A stretch of DNA of 64,000 bases from Bacteroidales bacterium (GCA_030539115.1 JAUNSR010000002.1:36110-100109), one strand, 5' to 3'. Positions 36,955-47,860 are shown, numbered from the stretch's first letter. The notes: a model not told the origin generated them from the letters alone. Program-made: numbers and translations.

Positions 36955-39747
36955 ATGGCAAATTCTGAAAATAATATATTTATAAAGGGAGCAAGAGTAA
37001 ATAATCTAAAAAATATAGATGTTGAAATTCCCCGTAATAAATTGATTGTTATAACCGGTCTTTCAGGTTCAGGAAAATCTTCTTTAGCTTTTGATACTTT
37101 ATACGCAGAGGGGCAAAGACGATATGTAGAATCTCTTTCTTCCTATGCCCGTCAATTTTTAGGTAGAATGAGTAAACCGGAATGTGATTTTATTTATGGA
37201 ATTCCCCCTGCTATAGCTATTGAGCAAAAAGTAAGCACAAGAAATCCAAGTTCTACAGTTGGTACTTCTACCGAAATTTATGATTATCTGAGGATGTTCT
37301 TTGCCCGTATAGGAAAAACATATTCCCCAATCTCTGGCAATATTGTCAAAAAACACAGTATAGAGGATGTTATTTCAAAAGTTCTTAGTTATCCTCAAGG
37401 TACGAAATATATGGTCTTGATTGCTGTTGTTTTGCCTGAGGGTAGAAATATTCATTCTCACTTGGATATGTTGCTTAAATCCGGTTTTGTAAGAGCTGAG
37501 TATAAAAATAAAGTTGTAAAGATTGAGGAACTGCTAAAAGAGGATGAGCCTATAGAGGTAAACTCTCTCTTTATAATAATAGACAGAATGAGTGTTTCTG
37601 AGTCCAAGGATTCAATAAGCAGACTTTCTGATACAATAGAGACAGCGTTTTATGAAGGTGATAATTCACTTATATTGAAATTCTTTACCGATAAAGGAGA
37701 GGAAATTTTCAACTTTTCAAAAAGATTTGAGGCTGACGGCATTACTTTTAGTGAACCGACAGATATGATGTTTAGTTTTAATAATCCATTGGGAGCTTGC
37801 CCAAAATGTAATGGATTTGGCAAAGTGCTTGGCATTGATGAAGATCTTGTCATTCCAAATAAAGCTCTTTCAGTTTATGAAGACTGCGTTGTGTGTTGGA
37901 AAGGTGAGAAAATGAGTGAGTGGAAAAAACAATTAATTCGCAATGCTTCTCTTTTTGATTTTCCTATTCATCGTCCTTATTATCAACTCACAGATGAGCA
38001 AAAGGAGGTCTTATGGAACGGAAACAAGTATTTTGAAGGAATAAATGATTTCTTTAAAATGGTTTCTGAAAATCAATATAAGATACAGTTTCGTGTAATG
38101 CTTGCAAGATATAGGGGTAAAACTCTTTGTCCTCTTTGCAAAGGTGCAAGATTAAAGAAGGAAGCATTATATGTTAAAGTTCAAGGTAAAACTATTGCAG
38201 ATCTTGTCACTATGCCGGTAGTGGAACTGAAAGATTTTTTTGACAATATTCAACTGACTACTGAAGAGGCTATTCTCTCCAAAAGACTTTTGCCGGAAAT
38301 TATCAGCAGACTCTCTTTCTTGATTAATGTCGGGCTTGGTTACCTTACCTTAAACCGTCATTCCAACTCTCTTTCGGGAGGCGAAAGTCAAAGAATTAAT
38401 CTCGCCACATCTTTAGGCAGCTCTTTGGTTGGGTCTTTATATATCCTTGATGAACCAAGCATTGGACTTCATTCGCGTGATACAGAGCTTTTAATAAATG
38501 TATTGAGGCAGCTTCAGGCTTTAGGAAATACTGTTGTTGTGGTAGAACATGATGAAGAGATTATTAGGGCTGCTGATTATATAATTGATATTGGTCCAGA
38601 TGCCGGAACCCATGGCGGAGAAGTCGTTTATCAGGGAGACTTGTCTTCGTTAAAAAAAGCATCTAAAAGCTATACGGTTAAGTATCTTACAGGAGAAGAG
38701 GTTCTTGATGTGCCTAAATATCCTCGCAAATGGAATAATTATATAGAGGTTAAAGGTGCAGCACAGAACAATTTAAAAGGTATTGATGTAAAATTCCCAT
38801 TAAATGTAATGACTGTTGTTACCGGTGTGTCAGGATCAGGTAAATCAAGTCTCATTAGAGATATTCTTTTCAAAGGCCTTTCCCGTATTTATGAGGAAAC
38901 GGGAGATGCTCCTGGAGCTTTTCTTGGTTTTGAGGGAGATATTAAACTTATTAATAATATTCAATTTGTTGATCAGAATCCTATTGGTAAGTCTTCACGT
39001 TCAAATCCGGCTACTTATCTAAAAGCCTATGATGAAATAAGAAAACTCTTTGCTGAACAACAGGCTGCAAAACAAATGGGCTTTTCTGCCGCTTATTTCT
39101 CATTTAATGTCGAAGGTGGCAGATGCGAAGTGTGTAAAGGAGAGGGAACAATAACAGTTCCAATGCAATTTATGGCAGACTTGGTTCTTGAATGTGATGC
39201 CTGTCATGGACGTCAGTTTAAACAAGAGGTCTTGGATATTCAGTATAGGGAAAAGAATATTCATGATGTATTGAATATGACAATAGATGAGGCAATAGAT
39301 TTTTTTAATGAAACTCCACATTCTACTGAAAAGAAGATTGTAAAAAGGTTAAAGCCTCTTCAAGATGTTGGCTTGGGTTACATTAAACTTGGGCAATCAT
39401 CGTCCACTTTATCAGGAGGAGAAAGTCAAAGAGTAAAACTTGCATACTTTTTAAGTAATGACGCCCAGCAAAATACGATGTTTGTCTTTGATGAACCAAC
39501 AACCGGACTTCATTTTCATGATATAAAAATTCTTCTAAAAGCTTTTAATGCCTTAATTGATAATGGCCATACGGTTGTTATTATTGAACATAATATGGAT
39601 GTAATAAAATGTGCAGATTATATTATTGATTTAGGACCTGAAGGTGGTGATAAAGGGGGGTATTTAGTTGTACAAGGAACTCCTCAAGAGGTAGCGGCTT
39701 GTGAAAACTCTTATACCGGTAAGTTCCTTAAAGAAAAAATAGATTAA
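36955..39747 (+). CDS. uvrA: Excinuclease ABC subunit A
   Basis: A 930-residue UvrA, the damage-scanning ATPase of nucleotide excision repair. Two ABC modules are present. Walker A motifs are [13 protein letters not shown] near residue 35 and [13 protein letters not shown] near 625. Signature motifs are [18 protein letters not shown] and [17 protein letters not shown], and Walker B motifs are [12 protein letters not shown] and [12 protein letters not shown]. The zinc fingers show [16 protein letters not shown] and [16 protein letters not shown]. The length is close to the E. coli protein (940). It is a single gene ending in a strong terminator. uvrB and uvrC are not in the window. Confidence 0.97.
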   Translation: MANSENNIFIKGARVNNLKNIDVEIPRNKLIVITGLSGSGKSSLAFDTLYAEGQRRYVESLSSYARQFLGRMSKPECDFIYGIPPAIAIEQKVSTRNPSSTVGTSTEIYDYLRMFFARIGKTYSPISGNIVKKHSIEDVISKVLSYPQGTKYMVLIAVVLPEGRNIHSHLDMLLKSGFVRAEYKNKVVKIEELLKEDEPIEVNSLFIIIDRMSVSESKDSISRLSDTIETAFYEGDNSLILKFFTDKGEEIFNFSKRFEADGITFSEPTDMMFSFNNPLGACPKCNGFGKVLGIDEDLVIPNKALSVYEDCVVCWKGEKMSEWKKQLIRNASLFDFPIHRPYYQLTDEQKEVLWNGNKYFEGINDFFKMVSENQYKIQFRVMLARYRGKTLCPLCKGARLKKEALYVKVQGKTIADLVTMPVVELKDFFDNIQLTTEEAILSKRLLPEIISRLSFLINVGLGYLTLNRHSNSLSGGESQRINLATSLGSSLVGSLYILDEPSIGLHSRDTELLINVLRQLQALGNTVVVVEHDEEIIRAADYIIDIGPDAGTHGGEVVYQGDLSSLKKASKSYTVKYLTGEEVLDVPKYPRKWNNYIEVKGAAQNNLKGIDVKFPLNVMTVVTGVSGSGKSSLIRDILFKGLSRIYEETGDAPGAFLGFEGDIKLINNIQFVDQNPIGKSSRSNPATYLKAYDEIRKLFAEQQAAKQMGFSAAYFSFNVEGGRCEVCKGEGTITVPMQFMADLVLECDACHGRQFKQEVLDIQYREKNIHDVLNMTIDEAIDFFNETPHSTEKKIVKRLKPLQDVGLGYIKLGQSSSTLSGGESQRVKLAYFLSNDAQQNTMFVFDEPTTGLHFHDIKILLKAFNALIDNGHTVVIIEHNMDVIKCADYIIDLGPEGGDKGGYLVVQGTPQEVAACENSYTGKFLKEKID

Positions 39748-39821
39748 AGATATTAAATATTGATACAATCAGATAATTCTTGGAAATACAAATGATGATG
39801 AATTGAGAATTATTGTTCTAA

Positions 39822-39869
39822 AGACCTCTTGTTTGATTTTTATATTAATCAAATGAGAGGTGTTTTTTT
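39822..39869 (+). terminator. Terminator of uvrA
   Basis: ACCTCTTGTTTGATT pairs with AATCAAATGAGAGGT (15 bp, one mismatch) and is followed by GTTTTTTTC. Confidence 0.85.
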
Positions 39870-40057
39870 CAATATTAATCCTATTTGAACGAAAAATATT
39901 CAGTATTAACTTAATTCAAAAAGCAGAAACTTTTGATTCTACTCATTTAAAAGAGATGAAGTCCATCAATTATTAAATCCATATCGATTAAGCAAGCACA
40001 CTTTTATTTAGGAATATTATAAATTATGTGAGAGCGTTTTCTTTTATATTTATATTG

Positions 40058-42214
40058 TTACCAATATTTATCAAGTTCGAAAGTAAATTTAAAGCCTATT
40101 TCTTGATACTTTCCTTTATGAAATCCTGCAAATACTCCAACATTAAAAATATAATTACCCAGTCCGTATCCTACTTCAGTGTATGAAGGTTTAGCCGGAG
40201 TATATAATTGACTTAAATAGATTCTTTCAGAAAGCACATATTTGGAGATACGTTTGAAAAGGTTTAACATAAGAAAAGGGGACTCATACATAAAATGTGC
40301 CTGTACATAAGTAGGAGATGCATAATACCACATATCTTCCAAAAGATTGAAAACTCCTCCAATATGGTCATTCCATGAAGGAGGATAATTGCTTCGCCAG
40401 AAATACCTGTAATTAACAAAATACTCAGTTTTTGGATTAAAAAAACCTCCTGCTCCAATTCGATAACTAAACAAGCTCAACCGTTTTAGATTTATAGTTT
40501 GATGAATATCCAATTCGACTTTATCAAAGTCACTTGTAGAGCCTATTATGCCCGGAATACTTTTTGCATATTCAAGAGAAAAAGTTGGATATTTTGAAAA
40601 GATATATTGTTTTTGATGTCTTATATACCTATAATATTGTTCGGGAGTCCATGAAAGCCTTATATAAGGCATAAAATCCACATACTCACTTGAAATCAAA
40701 GGTGAATGATGAAAAATAGAATCATTTGATCTGGTAGGTTTCCTATAATTATAGCTTATACCTCCATAGAAAAGAAGCCCGTTAGTTAATTCTATTCTGT
40801 TTTCAAGCTGGATATGATAGTCTCTATAATACTTTATATTAAGACTGTTAAAATCATATTTTGTAGAATCAAGGGCTTGATTGACTTTATCAATAAAAGC
40901 GGAACTAAAACCCTGATTACCGGTTTTTAGATTCAAGTCTATACGCCCCAACCTTTTAGGACGGTACATTGCACCAATATTAAACTGTCCGAAAATCTCT
41001 TTTTTCTTAAAATTATAACCTATTAAAGGTTTTACCTCAATAAACCTTTCATTTGGGAAGAACTTTACAAAAGAAAGTTTTTGTCTTATTGAAATACCAT
41101 TGACTTTTGAATAGCCGATACCGGCAGGATTCAAAAGTCCTGAATATTTAGTTTTTGTATCCTCCGTTTCATAGGAATAGGTCCGTACAAGTTTTTCTGT
41201 AAACTTTATATAATCGGTTGAAGGAAGAGTATCATTTTTTTTAGCCTCCTCTTTTCTTTTTTTATCTTCGGTATTCTTTTTATACATCTCCTTCTCATTT
41301 GAAGTAAGAGAATATCTGCGTTGGGAGTCCCAAAAGGCTGAATCTGTAATAACTGGTACCTTGGAATTTGCTATGTTATAATATTTGGTAAGATTAAGCT
41401 TATTAGATTTTTCCTCCTCCTCCTGCAATTCAAAATGGATGATTTTATAAGAACAACGGTATTCAGAGATACAAATATTATTGGCAACATTATATTTCAT
41501 CTTAATATAATTTTCAGTAGGAATCATCCATTCGTTTTCCTTTTCTGAAAATCTTGTTTGGAGCTCAAACCTTGCAATATCCAACCTTCCAAAGGCCTCA
41601 ATCATTCTTACAACAGGATATTTGTCTGATATATATAAATATCCCTCGATCAGTTTAAGACTTTTCCTTTTAGGATAATAGTGTATTTTATACCATTTCT
41701 CCAGACTTCCCTCAATGATTGTGTCAAGATGATATTTATATATGCCTTTTGATTCTATTGTTCCCGGCATTATAAACAGATTGTCAAAAATACTCCCATT
41801 CGAAATGTTGACATTTAAAAGAGGCACAATGTCCGACTGATTCTTTAAGGCTCGTTTACTTGTACTGTTGAAAGCTATAGGAGTAATAGTAAAATGACTC
41901 GGATTATAATAGTGCAGATTATTTAGAACTTCAAAGACACACCCATTTTCCGAGCGGTCAAAAGGAAAGAGAGAAGGAAAGAACTTAAGTAAAAAATTCT
42001 TTTTCTCGATATGACTATTCCCTTTTATATATATTTGACCAATAAGCTCTTTTACAGAAATTGAAGAGTTTTGAGTAAAAAGAATAACTTCATTCATTAT
42101 TGAATCTGCAAAGGCTTCATTGTGGGAACGAGTATCTGATTTTCCTTCAGCATTAATTGAAGAAAAATACAATATGAAAAATAGTATAAGGTTAATATTT
42201 ATTTTAAACTTCAT
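40058..42214 (-). CDS. DUF5686-family outer-membrane protein
   Basis: A 718-residue exported protein with a signal peptide (about residues 1-22). It has a mixed periplasmic-like region to about 330, then alternating beta-strands with aromatic ends (VKPLIGYNFKKKEIFGQFNIGAMYR, YFVNYRYFWRSNYPP) and a terminal FTFELDKYW. This fits an outer-membrane beta-barrel of the DUF5686 family. Family members often begin with a carboxypeptidase-like regulatory domain; it is not evident here, so this copy looks N-terminally short. The C-terminal aromatic residue fits BAM assembly. Function unknown. An inverted repeat lies in its leader at 42237. Confidence 0.75.
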   Translation of the reverse strand: MKFKININLILFFILYFSSINAEGKSDTRSHNEAFADSIMNEVILFTQNSSISVKELIGQIYIKGNSHIEKKNFLLKFFPSLFPFDRSENGCVFEVLNNLHYYNPSHFTITPIAFNSTSKRALKNQSDIVPLLNVNISNGSIFDNLFIMPGTIESKGIYKYHLDTIIEGSLEKWYKIHYYPKRKSLKLIEGYLYISDKYPVVRMIEAFGRLDIARFELQTRFSEKENEWMIPTENYIKMKYNVANNICISEYRCSYKIIHFELQEEEEKSNKLNLTKYYNIANSKVPVITDSAFWDSQRRYSLTSNEKEMYKKNTEDKKRKEEAKKNDTLPSTDYIKFTEKLVRTYSYETEDTKTKYSGLLNPAGIGYSKVNGISIRQKLSFVKFFPNERFIEVKPLIGYNFKKKEIFGQFNIGAMYRPKRLGRIDLNLKTGNQGFSSAFIDKVNQALDSTKYDFNSLNIKYYRDYHIQLENRIELTNGLLFYGGISYNYRKPTRSNDSIFHHSPLISSEYVDFMPYIRLSWTPEQYYRYIRHQKQYIFSKYPTFSLEYAKSIPGIIGSTSDFDKVELDIHQTINLKRLSLFSYRIGAGGFFNPKTEYFVNYRYFWRSNYPPSWNDHIGGVFNLLEDMWYYASPTYVQAHFMYESPFLMLNLFKRISKYVLSERIYLSQLYTPAKPSYTEVGYGLGNYIFNVGVFAGFHKGKYQEIGFKFTFELDKYW

Positions 42215-42668
42215 TAAAGTTCAATTATAAAACCGATAATTATCATATACGAAATAAATGATAATTACTATAAAAAATAAAAAAATAACAGTTAAATGAT
42301 AATCCTAATCGATAGATTAAAATATAAATAACGCTGATTGATTAAAAATACTTTCGCAATTATACATAAAATAATGGTATTTTATTGGAAAATTTATTTA
42401 AAATACCAATAAATAGGGATTGTGACCAACACTATATTAGAGTTTCTTTACAACAAATTTATTGAGGTTTAATATACACGTATTGTATTAAATATTAATT
42501 GTGAAATAACAAAAGCCTGTTTAATTGTTGTTTTATAGTAATAATTACTTACGTGAATATTACATTTAATGCTTTACTTTTTTTTTAACTGTAATAATAT
42601 GATACATTTACCTAAAAGTTTAATGCAGCATTAATGCTAAACAATGTACTCAATAAATAATTTTTTTT
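42215..42668. other. Divergent intergenic interval before the hemerythrin gene
   Basis: 454 AT-rich bases with no gene. Besides the inverted repeat at 42237 there is a short palindrome AGTAATAATTACT near 42537 and several AT tracts. I see no clear Fnr-type site. Confidence 0.5.
42237..42267. repeat. Perfect inverted repeat in the leader of the DUF5686 gene
   Basis: TAATTATCAT and ATGATAATTA pair over 10 bp around an 11-base loop, 23 bases before the start codon. It may be an operator or an RNA hairpin. Confidence 0.6.
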
Positions 42669-43370
42669 ATGAACAATAATATATATTATCCAATGATTAC
42701 AGGAAATATGAAAATGGTTGAACTGATAAGATCTGATTATAGGTTTCTTCTTACACTTAGCCGGTTTAATATTCCATTGGGCTTTGGTAATTCAACAATA
42801 GAGCAGTTGTGTAAAGCAAACAATGTGGACTTAAAGACATTTTTGATGGTGGTAAATAAATTGGATGGCAACGATAAAAATGATGATGACAATTTGGAGG
42901 GAATAAATCTGAACCAACTCATAATGTTCTTAAAAAATACGCATTCTTATTTTTTTGAATACCGCCTGCCTCTTCTTCAGGAGCTTCTTTCCAAGATTGT
43001 TGATGGAGCAGAGCCTGTTCACAAGGCATTATTGATTGATTTTTTTGATAAATATGATTCTGAAGTTAGGAAACACATGCTTTTTGAAGAGAAAAATGTT
43101 TATCCTTATGTGGAAAATTGTATTAACAAAATCCATTCTTCAAAATATACAATTGATTATTTTGAACAGCATCATAACGATATAGAAAAGAAAATCAATG
43201 ATTTGAGAAATATTATTATAAAATATCTTCCTCCTTTGGAAAATATAAATGTTGTCAACGATATGTTATACATGCTTTTTCAAGCTGAAGATGATCTTAA
43301 CAGGCATACCCTAATAGAAGAGAAGGTACTTTTTCCATGTGTTAGAAAAATTGAATCAAGTATTAATTAA
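42669..43370 (+). CDS. Hemerythrin-domain protein
   Basis: A 233-residue protein with a C-terminal four-helix hemerythrin domain that should bind a di-iron centre. Candidate ligands are H92, H136 and E140 (HMLFE), H168 or H169 (EQHHND), and H213 with E217 or E218 (HTLIEE), in the order and spacing of the family. The N-terminal 85 residues are a separate helical region, perhaps resembling the ScdA_N-like part of RIC proteins (STIEQLCKANNVDLKTFL). RIC/YtfE proteins repair or protect iron-sulfur clusters after NO or oxygen stress. Here that role is inference. A LuxR regulator follows 70 bases downstream and is probably coexpressed. Confidence 0.85.
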   Translation: MNNNIYYPMITGNMKMVELIRSDYRFLLTLSRFNIPLGFGNSTIEQLCKANNVDLKTFLMVVNKLDGNDKNDDDNLEGINLNQLIMFLKNTHSYFFEYRLPLLQELLSKIVDGAEPVHKALLIDFFDKYDSEVRKHMLFEEKNVYPYVENCINKIHSSKYTIDYFEQHHNDIEKKINDLRNIIIKYLPPLENINVVNDMLYMLFQAEDDLNRHTLIEEKVLFPCVRKIESSIN

Positions 43371-43440
43371 AAGTATTGTTTGTTTTTATTTCCATTTTAG
43401 AATCCGGAATTGACAAAGAATACCTTTTATAAACATTATT

Positions 43441-44046
43441 ATGAGTTCTGATATTATTAAAATTTGGATTATTTCTCCTTCTTATATTATACGAACATCC
43501 CTTGTATCTCTTCTTAGAAAGAAATATAAAGGTGCGTTGTTTAAAGAATCTTTTGATTTGCATAATATTAGAGAGGAGGTACTTGATAATAATTGTGATG
43601 TAATCATTATCGATAATGGTTTCTTTTCATCTATTCTTACTCAAAAAGAAACAGCTTTTGTAAATGCCATTAAATCTTTGACAAACATCTCTCTTATCAC
43701 ATTCGGCAATTCTGATCTTTCATCATCTCTTTTGCATTCGACTATTAACATATATGATTCACCGGATATTATTTATCAAAAAATAAATCATATCCTTGAG
43801 ATTAATAAAAATTCAGAAAATAAATTGAACTCCGAAGAGCTTTCAGAAAGAGAAAAAGAGGTGCTTGTCAATGTTGTAAAAGGCTTTACAAATAAGCAAA
43901 TCGCCGATAATATGAACCTTTCAGTCCATACCATTATATCTCATAGAAAAAACATATCCCGAAAGCTTGATATAAAAAGCTCCTCCGGTCTTACTATATA
44001 TGCTATTATCAATAACTTGATTGATGTGAATGAGATTAATCTTTAA
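43441..44046 (+). CDS. LuxR-family regulator with degenerate receiver-like domain
   Basis: A 201-residue transcription factor. The C-terminal LuxR/NarL helix-turn-helix is at about residues 133-180 (ELSEREKEVLVNVVKGF, NKQIADNMNLSVHTIISHRKNI). The N-terminal part resembles a response-regulator receiver: D58 in VIIID is at the phosphoacceptor position. However, the acidic pair normally at the start is replaced by S12-P13 (IISPSY), so metal binding and ordinary phosphorylation are doubtful. It follows the hemerythrin gene by 70 bases and precedes two DcaP-like porin genes. It may respond to the state of the hemerythrin protein or to another signal; that is inference. Confidence 0.85.
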   Translation: MSSDIIKIWIISPSYIIRTSLVSLLRKKYKGALFKESFDLHNIREEVLDNNCDVIIIDNGFFSSILTQKETAFVNAIKSLTNISLITFGNSDLSSSLLHSTINIYDSPDIIYQKINHILEINKNSENKLNSEELSEREKEVLVNVVKGFTNKQIADNMNLSVHTIISHRKNISRKLDIKSSSGLTIYAIINNLIDVNEINL

Positions 44047-44161
44047 AATGTTTTTATACTATTATTTCTTAAAAATTAATTTCTATTTGTTATGAGAAAA
44101 AGACTTTTTTATTTATCAAGCTTCTCATATTCGCACCTTTAAAATCGTGTCAAATTTATAA

Positions 44162-44175
44162 TAAGCCATGGCTTA
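44162..44175. promoter_or_regulatory. 14-bp perfect palindrome upstream of the porin pair
   Basis: TAAGCCATGGCTTA is a perfect palindrome in the gap between the LuxR regulator and the first porin, 134 bases before its start. It is a candidate operator. Confidence 0.3.
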
Positions 44176-44308
44176 AAAGTTTGAATTTATGCTTACTAAA
44201 ATAAAAAAACGATTTTTATTATTAACATCCTAAAACTTTAATATTCAATATTCAACCAATTCCAATTAAATGCGTTTTAAATTAAACTATTTATATTGAA
44301 ATTGAGAA

Positions 44309-45547
44309 ATGAAAAATATAATTGCTTTTTTTTGTATCTTATATTGTATATTAATTAATTTGTTTTCTATTAAATCACAAAAGCTCTACATTGACGGATT
44401 GCTTGTAGACAACAATGATACAATCCCGGTAGAAATATATAAAGCAATACAAGCAATACAAACCCCTATTTATTCCGACCCAAGATTGCCTGCTTTTGTG
44501 CTGTCGACCAACAATGAAAAAATTGCATTTGGAATAGGAGGGTATGTAAGGCTGACTTCTTCAGAAGATTTTAAAGGCATATCGGATAACATCGATTTTA
44601 TTCCAAATCAAATACCGATTAATTCTACAGCTCCTCAAAAGGAAAGATTTATTTTTGACGCCACCACATCTAAGATTTTCTTTGTTGCACTTTATAACAC
44701 AAAGTTTGGCACAATCTTAGGCTATTTTGATACCAATTTCAGAGGAGGCAACAATGCCAATCAAGTTGGCTCGGCGTATCTTTCACTAAACGGTTTTTTA
44801 ATTGGACGTGATTGGAGCATTTTAACCGATACTTATGCAATTCCTCCCTCACTTGACTCTCAAGGACCTAATGGATTTTTTGGAAAAACAACGGAACAAT
44901 TATCTTATAAAGGATATATTGGAAAATATTTCTCATTTGGAGCAGGTATCGAAATCCCGTATTTAAGTATATCAGATACTTTAACCAATGTACAAACACG
45001 CCAGATAACTCCTACATTCCCTCTGTTTATAAGAGTAGGTACAAATGATAATCATTTTCATCTTGCAGGTCTTATCAGACCCTTGATATATAGAATAAAT
45101 GATAAAACCTCATCACTATTTACCTCCGCTATTATTTGCTCTTCAGCTCTTTCTCCATTTAGGAGTCTCAGTCTCGACTTTCAGGCTTTTTACGGCAATG
45201 GAACAGGCAACTATGTATTTGATTTTGGTTCCAATGGATATGATGCATTTCTTTATGATAACCGACTAATAAAAGTTAGAGAATTTGGGGCAACTTTTGC
45301 AGTTCAATATCAAGTAAATGAAAGATTAAAGTTTTCCGGAATTTACAGCTATCTAAAGCTGTTTAATGAAAGAAACATGGATCCATTCTTTTATAGGACA
45401 GGCCGATATGTTGCGGCTTCAGTCTTTTTTAAGGTTACAAAAAAATTTGAAATAGCCGGAGAATACAATAGAGGTATTCATCAACTCCAAAATGGTTTAG
45501 AAGGAAGAGCAAATAGAGTTCAATTGGCACTGAGATATGATTTCTGA
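44309..45547 (+). CDS. DcaP-like trimeric porin, copy 1
   Basis: A 412-residue outer-membrane protein with an N-terminal signal (about residues 1-23). The conserved opening of the DcaP-like family is visible: IYSDPRLPAFVLSTNNEKIAFGIGGYVRLTSSEDF. The remainder is alternating strands ending in ALRYDF, with aromatic C-terminus as for BAM substrates. DcaP porins import dicarboxylates and other anions in Proteobacteria; the solute here is unknown. A paralogue follows after 42 bases, so the two were probably duplicated and are cotranscribed. It follows the hemerythrin-LuxR pair. Confidence 0.82.
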   Translation: MKNIIAFFCILYCILINLFSIKSQKLYIDGLLVDNNDTIPVEIYKAIQAIQTPIYSDPRLPAFVLSTNNEKIAFGIGGYVRLTSSEDFKGISDNIDFIPNQIPINSTAPQKERFIFDATTSKIFFVALYNTKFGTILGYFDTNFRGGNNANQVGSAYLSLNGFLIGRDWSILTDTYAIPPSLDSQGPNGFFGKTTEQLSYKGYIGKYFSFGAGIEIPYLSISDTLTNVQTRQITPTFPLFIRVGTNDNHFHLAGLIRPLIYRINDKTSSLFTSAIICSSALSPFRSLSLDFQAFYGNGTGNYVFDFGSNGYDAFLYDNRLIKVREFGATFAVQYQVNERLKFSGIYSYLKLFNERNMDPFFYRTGRYVAASVFFKVTKKFEIAGEYNRGIHQLQNGLEGRANRVQLALRYDF

Positions 45548-45589
45548 TGCAATATTTTTCAAGTTTAAATAACTCAAACCCTAATTATT

Positions 45590-46882
45590 ATGAAAATTTT
45601 CAAGTTTAAAAGTATATTGTTTTTTATAACAGTCTTTAATTTCTGCTTAATACCGAATTTAAAGTCCCGGAATGATGATAAATCACTGCTGTTCTTCATT
45701 GCAAAAGATACGGTAAAGAATGAAATAATGGGATATTTTTATAGAACGCAGAGTCCATTATACACTGACCCCTTAGCTCCTCGATTTGTTGTAGCCAGCC
45801 GTAATCAAAACTTTATGATGGGTATTGGAGGTTATATTATGGCGAGGGCTTTTGTCGACTTTGATGGCATATCTACAAGTGATGATTTTTTAAGCTATAA
45901 TATTCCAATTCCAATGAACTCAAATCAACGCTCTCAGTTTAATGTTACAGCTGCCTCTTCAAGGATTTTTACAAGGATAATAGGAAATACAAAAAAACTC
46001 GGCAAGATTGTGGGTTATATTGAGGGAGATTTTCTCGGTTCAAACAGGACATTCAGACTTAGACACGCCTATATAACCTTAAATAATTTCACCTTCGGCC
46101 AGACAGGCAGTTTTTTTACAGATCCATACTCATTTCTTCCATCTGTTGACCAAAATGGTTCAATTGCCTTTACTTCGCAAAGAAATCCGTTAATAGGTTA
46201 TTCGAGAAACCTTAAGAATGGTTTTGGATTTGGACTTGCTCTGGAGCAAATCGGATATACAGGGCTTTTTTCTGCTGCCACAAAGACAGAAAGTGCCTAC
46301 CCAAAGCTTCCGGCTTTTCCGGCTTATATTCAATTTGGAAAGGATGGAAGTCATATACGGTTGACAGGAGTTGTAAGAGGGTTGACATATCATGATGTTG
46401 CCAAGAATAATTATCCCATGAATCTTGGCGTGGGAGGTAAGGTTAGCTGGAAACTTGTCTTTAATCCAACATTTCTATTTTTAGGTCAGGCTTATTATGG
46501 AAAAGGAGGCTCAAATTTTACTGTTGATTTGTCGGGAAAAAATCTTGATATAATTCCTTGCCCTAAAACCCTTGGCAGAATGCAGTCTGCTAAGAGTGCT
46601 GCTTGGTATGGTGGCTTTAGAATTAATTACAGTAAAATAGTACATTCAAGCATCTCTTACAGCCGGGTCGATTATTATGCCACTAAATCATTTAAAAGCT
46701 CCTCTCTTTTTGAAAGCGCCACCACATATAAATATGGACAAAATTTTTGTGCAAATATCATTTGGGATTTTATAAGTTCCACCTCATGCGGAATAGAATA
46801 TTGGTGGGGCGAGAGAGTTAATTATGATGGCTCCAAATGTCATGCCAATAGAATATATACAATGATACGTTATAACTTCTAA
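45590..46882 (+). CDS. DcaP-like trimeric porin, copy 2
   Basis: A 430-residue paralogue of the preceding gene with the same plan: signal peptide, then YTDPLAPRFVVASRNQNFMMGIGGYIMARAFVDFDG, then beta-strands to the terminal MIRYNF. The shared opening region and shared SIAF/NGFF and GYIEGDF/GYFDTNF patterns show common descent, but the sequences have diverged a good deal (loops and barrel interior differ), so they may form channels of different specificity. The C-terminal residue is Phe, as expected. A lipoprotein gene follows 87 bases downstream. Confidence 0.82.
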   Translation: MKIFKFKSILFFITVFNFCLIPNLKSRNDDKSLLFFIAKDTVKNEIMGYFYRTQSPLYTDPLAPRFVVASRNQNFMMGIGGYIMARAFVDFDGISTSDDFLSYNIPIPMNSNQRSQFNVTAASSRIFTRIIGNTKKLGKIVGYIEGDFLGSNRTFRLRHAYITLNNFTFGQTGSFFTDPYSFLPSVDQNGSIAFTSQRNPLIGYSRNLKNGFGFGLALEQIGYTGLFSAATKTESAYPKLPAFPAYIQFGKDGSHIRLTGVVRGLTYHDVAKNNYPMNLGVGGKVSWKLVFNPTFLFLGQAYYGKGGSNFTVDLSGKNLDIIPCPKTLGRMQSAKSAAWYGGFRINYSKIVHSSISYSRVDYYATKSFKSSSLFESATTYKYGQNFCANIIWDFISSTSCGIEYWWGERVNYDGSKCHANRIYTMIRYNF

Positions 46883-46969
46883 AGCAATTATAAAAAAGGA
46901 TTTTAATGAAAAACAAATGTTTCTATGCTATGTTTTAACATTGGGAGACCTATTGTGGAGCTTAATATT

Positions 46970-47845
46970 ATGAATAAGATTTTATTTCCTATTGTTGTAA
47001 TTTTTTCATTGATTCTTTTTAGTTGTAAATCTGACAAGCAAAAGAGGGCTGAGACTGTTACCGAAGATTTTCTTTCAGCATTAAAAACTCAGGATGTGGA
47101 GAAAATGCAGCAACTGTACCCTTCTGTTTTAAACATAGAAATATTTTTTGCCTCAGATACCTCTTTTATTATAGATTCCTACAAGCTGTATGATAATGGT
47201 ATTCAAGTTAGTGCGGAGAGTCAGTACATAAATGAAAATGGAGCTGTAGAAATTAGAAAAATATTGTTCTTTTTGTATCCTGATGAGGAAAATAGTAATG
47301 GATACCTTGTCAAAGACAGTTTCGGATTGTGCAGTTTTGAGAACTATCCTCATTTTAAATTTGCTGTCAATACCGGATGTATTTCTCCTGACAACCCTTT
47401 GACCGACCAGCAGGCTATCAAACAACTAAAGATTGCAAAAGAATTGCTTTATATTTATGCAAGACTGATGTACAACAATCTTGAAAGCAATATTAAGATT
47501 GTTTCTTCGACAATAAGCAGCCGAGATCAATATGGGGCGCAAGGGTTTGCCACCGTAGTTAATAACTCTGAGTTTACATTGCCTGATCTTAAGTATATCA
47601 TTATATATTATGACGACAATAATAACGAAGTTTATGAAGATACAGGTTGGGTGACACAAAATTCGTTCGAACCGGGCCAGACAATAGGGTTTGATTTTAA
47701 GACTAAGTATACTCCACAGGCATCAAATGCTTCATTTGAACTTGACTTTGATTTGGAACTGATATTGGACTTTGTAAAAGAGGATAATATTTATAAAGGC
47801 ACTGAGTATAAAGAGTATATAGAAAACCAATTGATAAAAATTTGA
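46970..47845 (+). CDS. Lipoprotein with C-terminal FxLYD-like domain
   Basis: A 291-residue lipoprotein. I place the start at 46970, where a signal sequence with lipobox LILFSC begins (MNKILFPIVVIFSLILFSC); a longer frame from 46925 would add 15 unrelated residues. The middle region (about 25-160) may be a DUF4878-like domain (AETVTEDFLSALKTQDVEKM resembles that fold). The C-terminal region VVNNSEFTLPDLKYIIIYYDD ... FEPGQTIGFDF resembles FxLYD/LEA-like beta domains. The function is unknown. It ends at a bidirectional terminator shared with pflA. Confidence 0.75.
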   Translation: MNKILFPIVVIFSLILFSCKSDKQKRAETVTEDFLSALKTQDVEKMQQLYPSVLNIEIFFASDTSFIIDSYKLYDNGIQVSAESQYINENGAVEIRKILFFLYPDEENSNGYLVKDSFGLCSFENYPHFKFAVNTGCISPDNPLTDQQAIKQLKIAKELLYIYARLMYNNLESNIKIVSSTISSRDQYGAQGFATVVNNSEFTLPDLKYIIIYYDDNNNEVYEDTGWVTQNSFEPGQTIGFDFKTKYTPQASNASFELDFDLELILDFVKEDNIYKGTEYKEYIENQLIKI

Positions 47846-47860
47846 AGATAATACAATTTA

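Noticed and set aside
46925..46969. Longer N-terminus for the lipoprotein
   Set aside because: It would place 15 residues before a clean lipoprotein signal, which would block its export.
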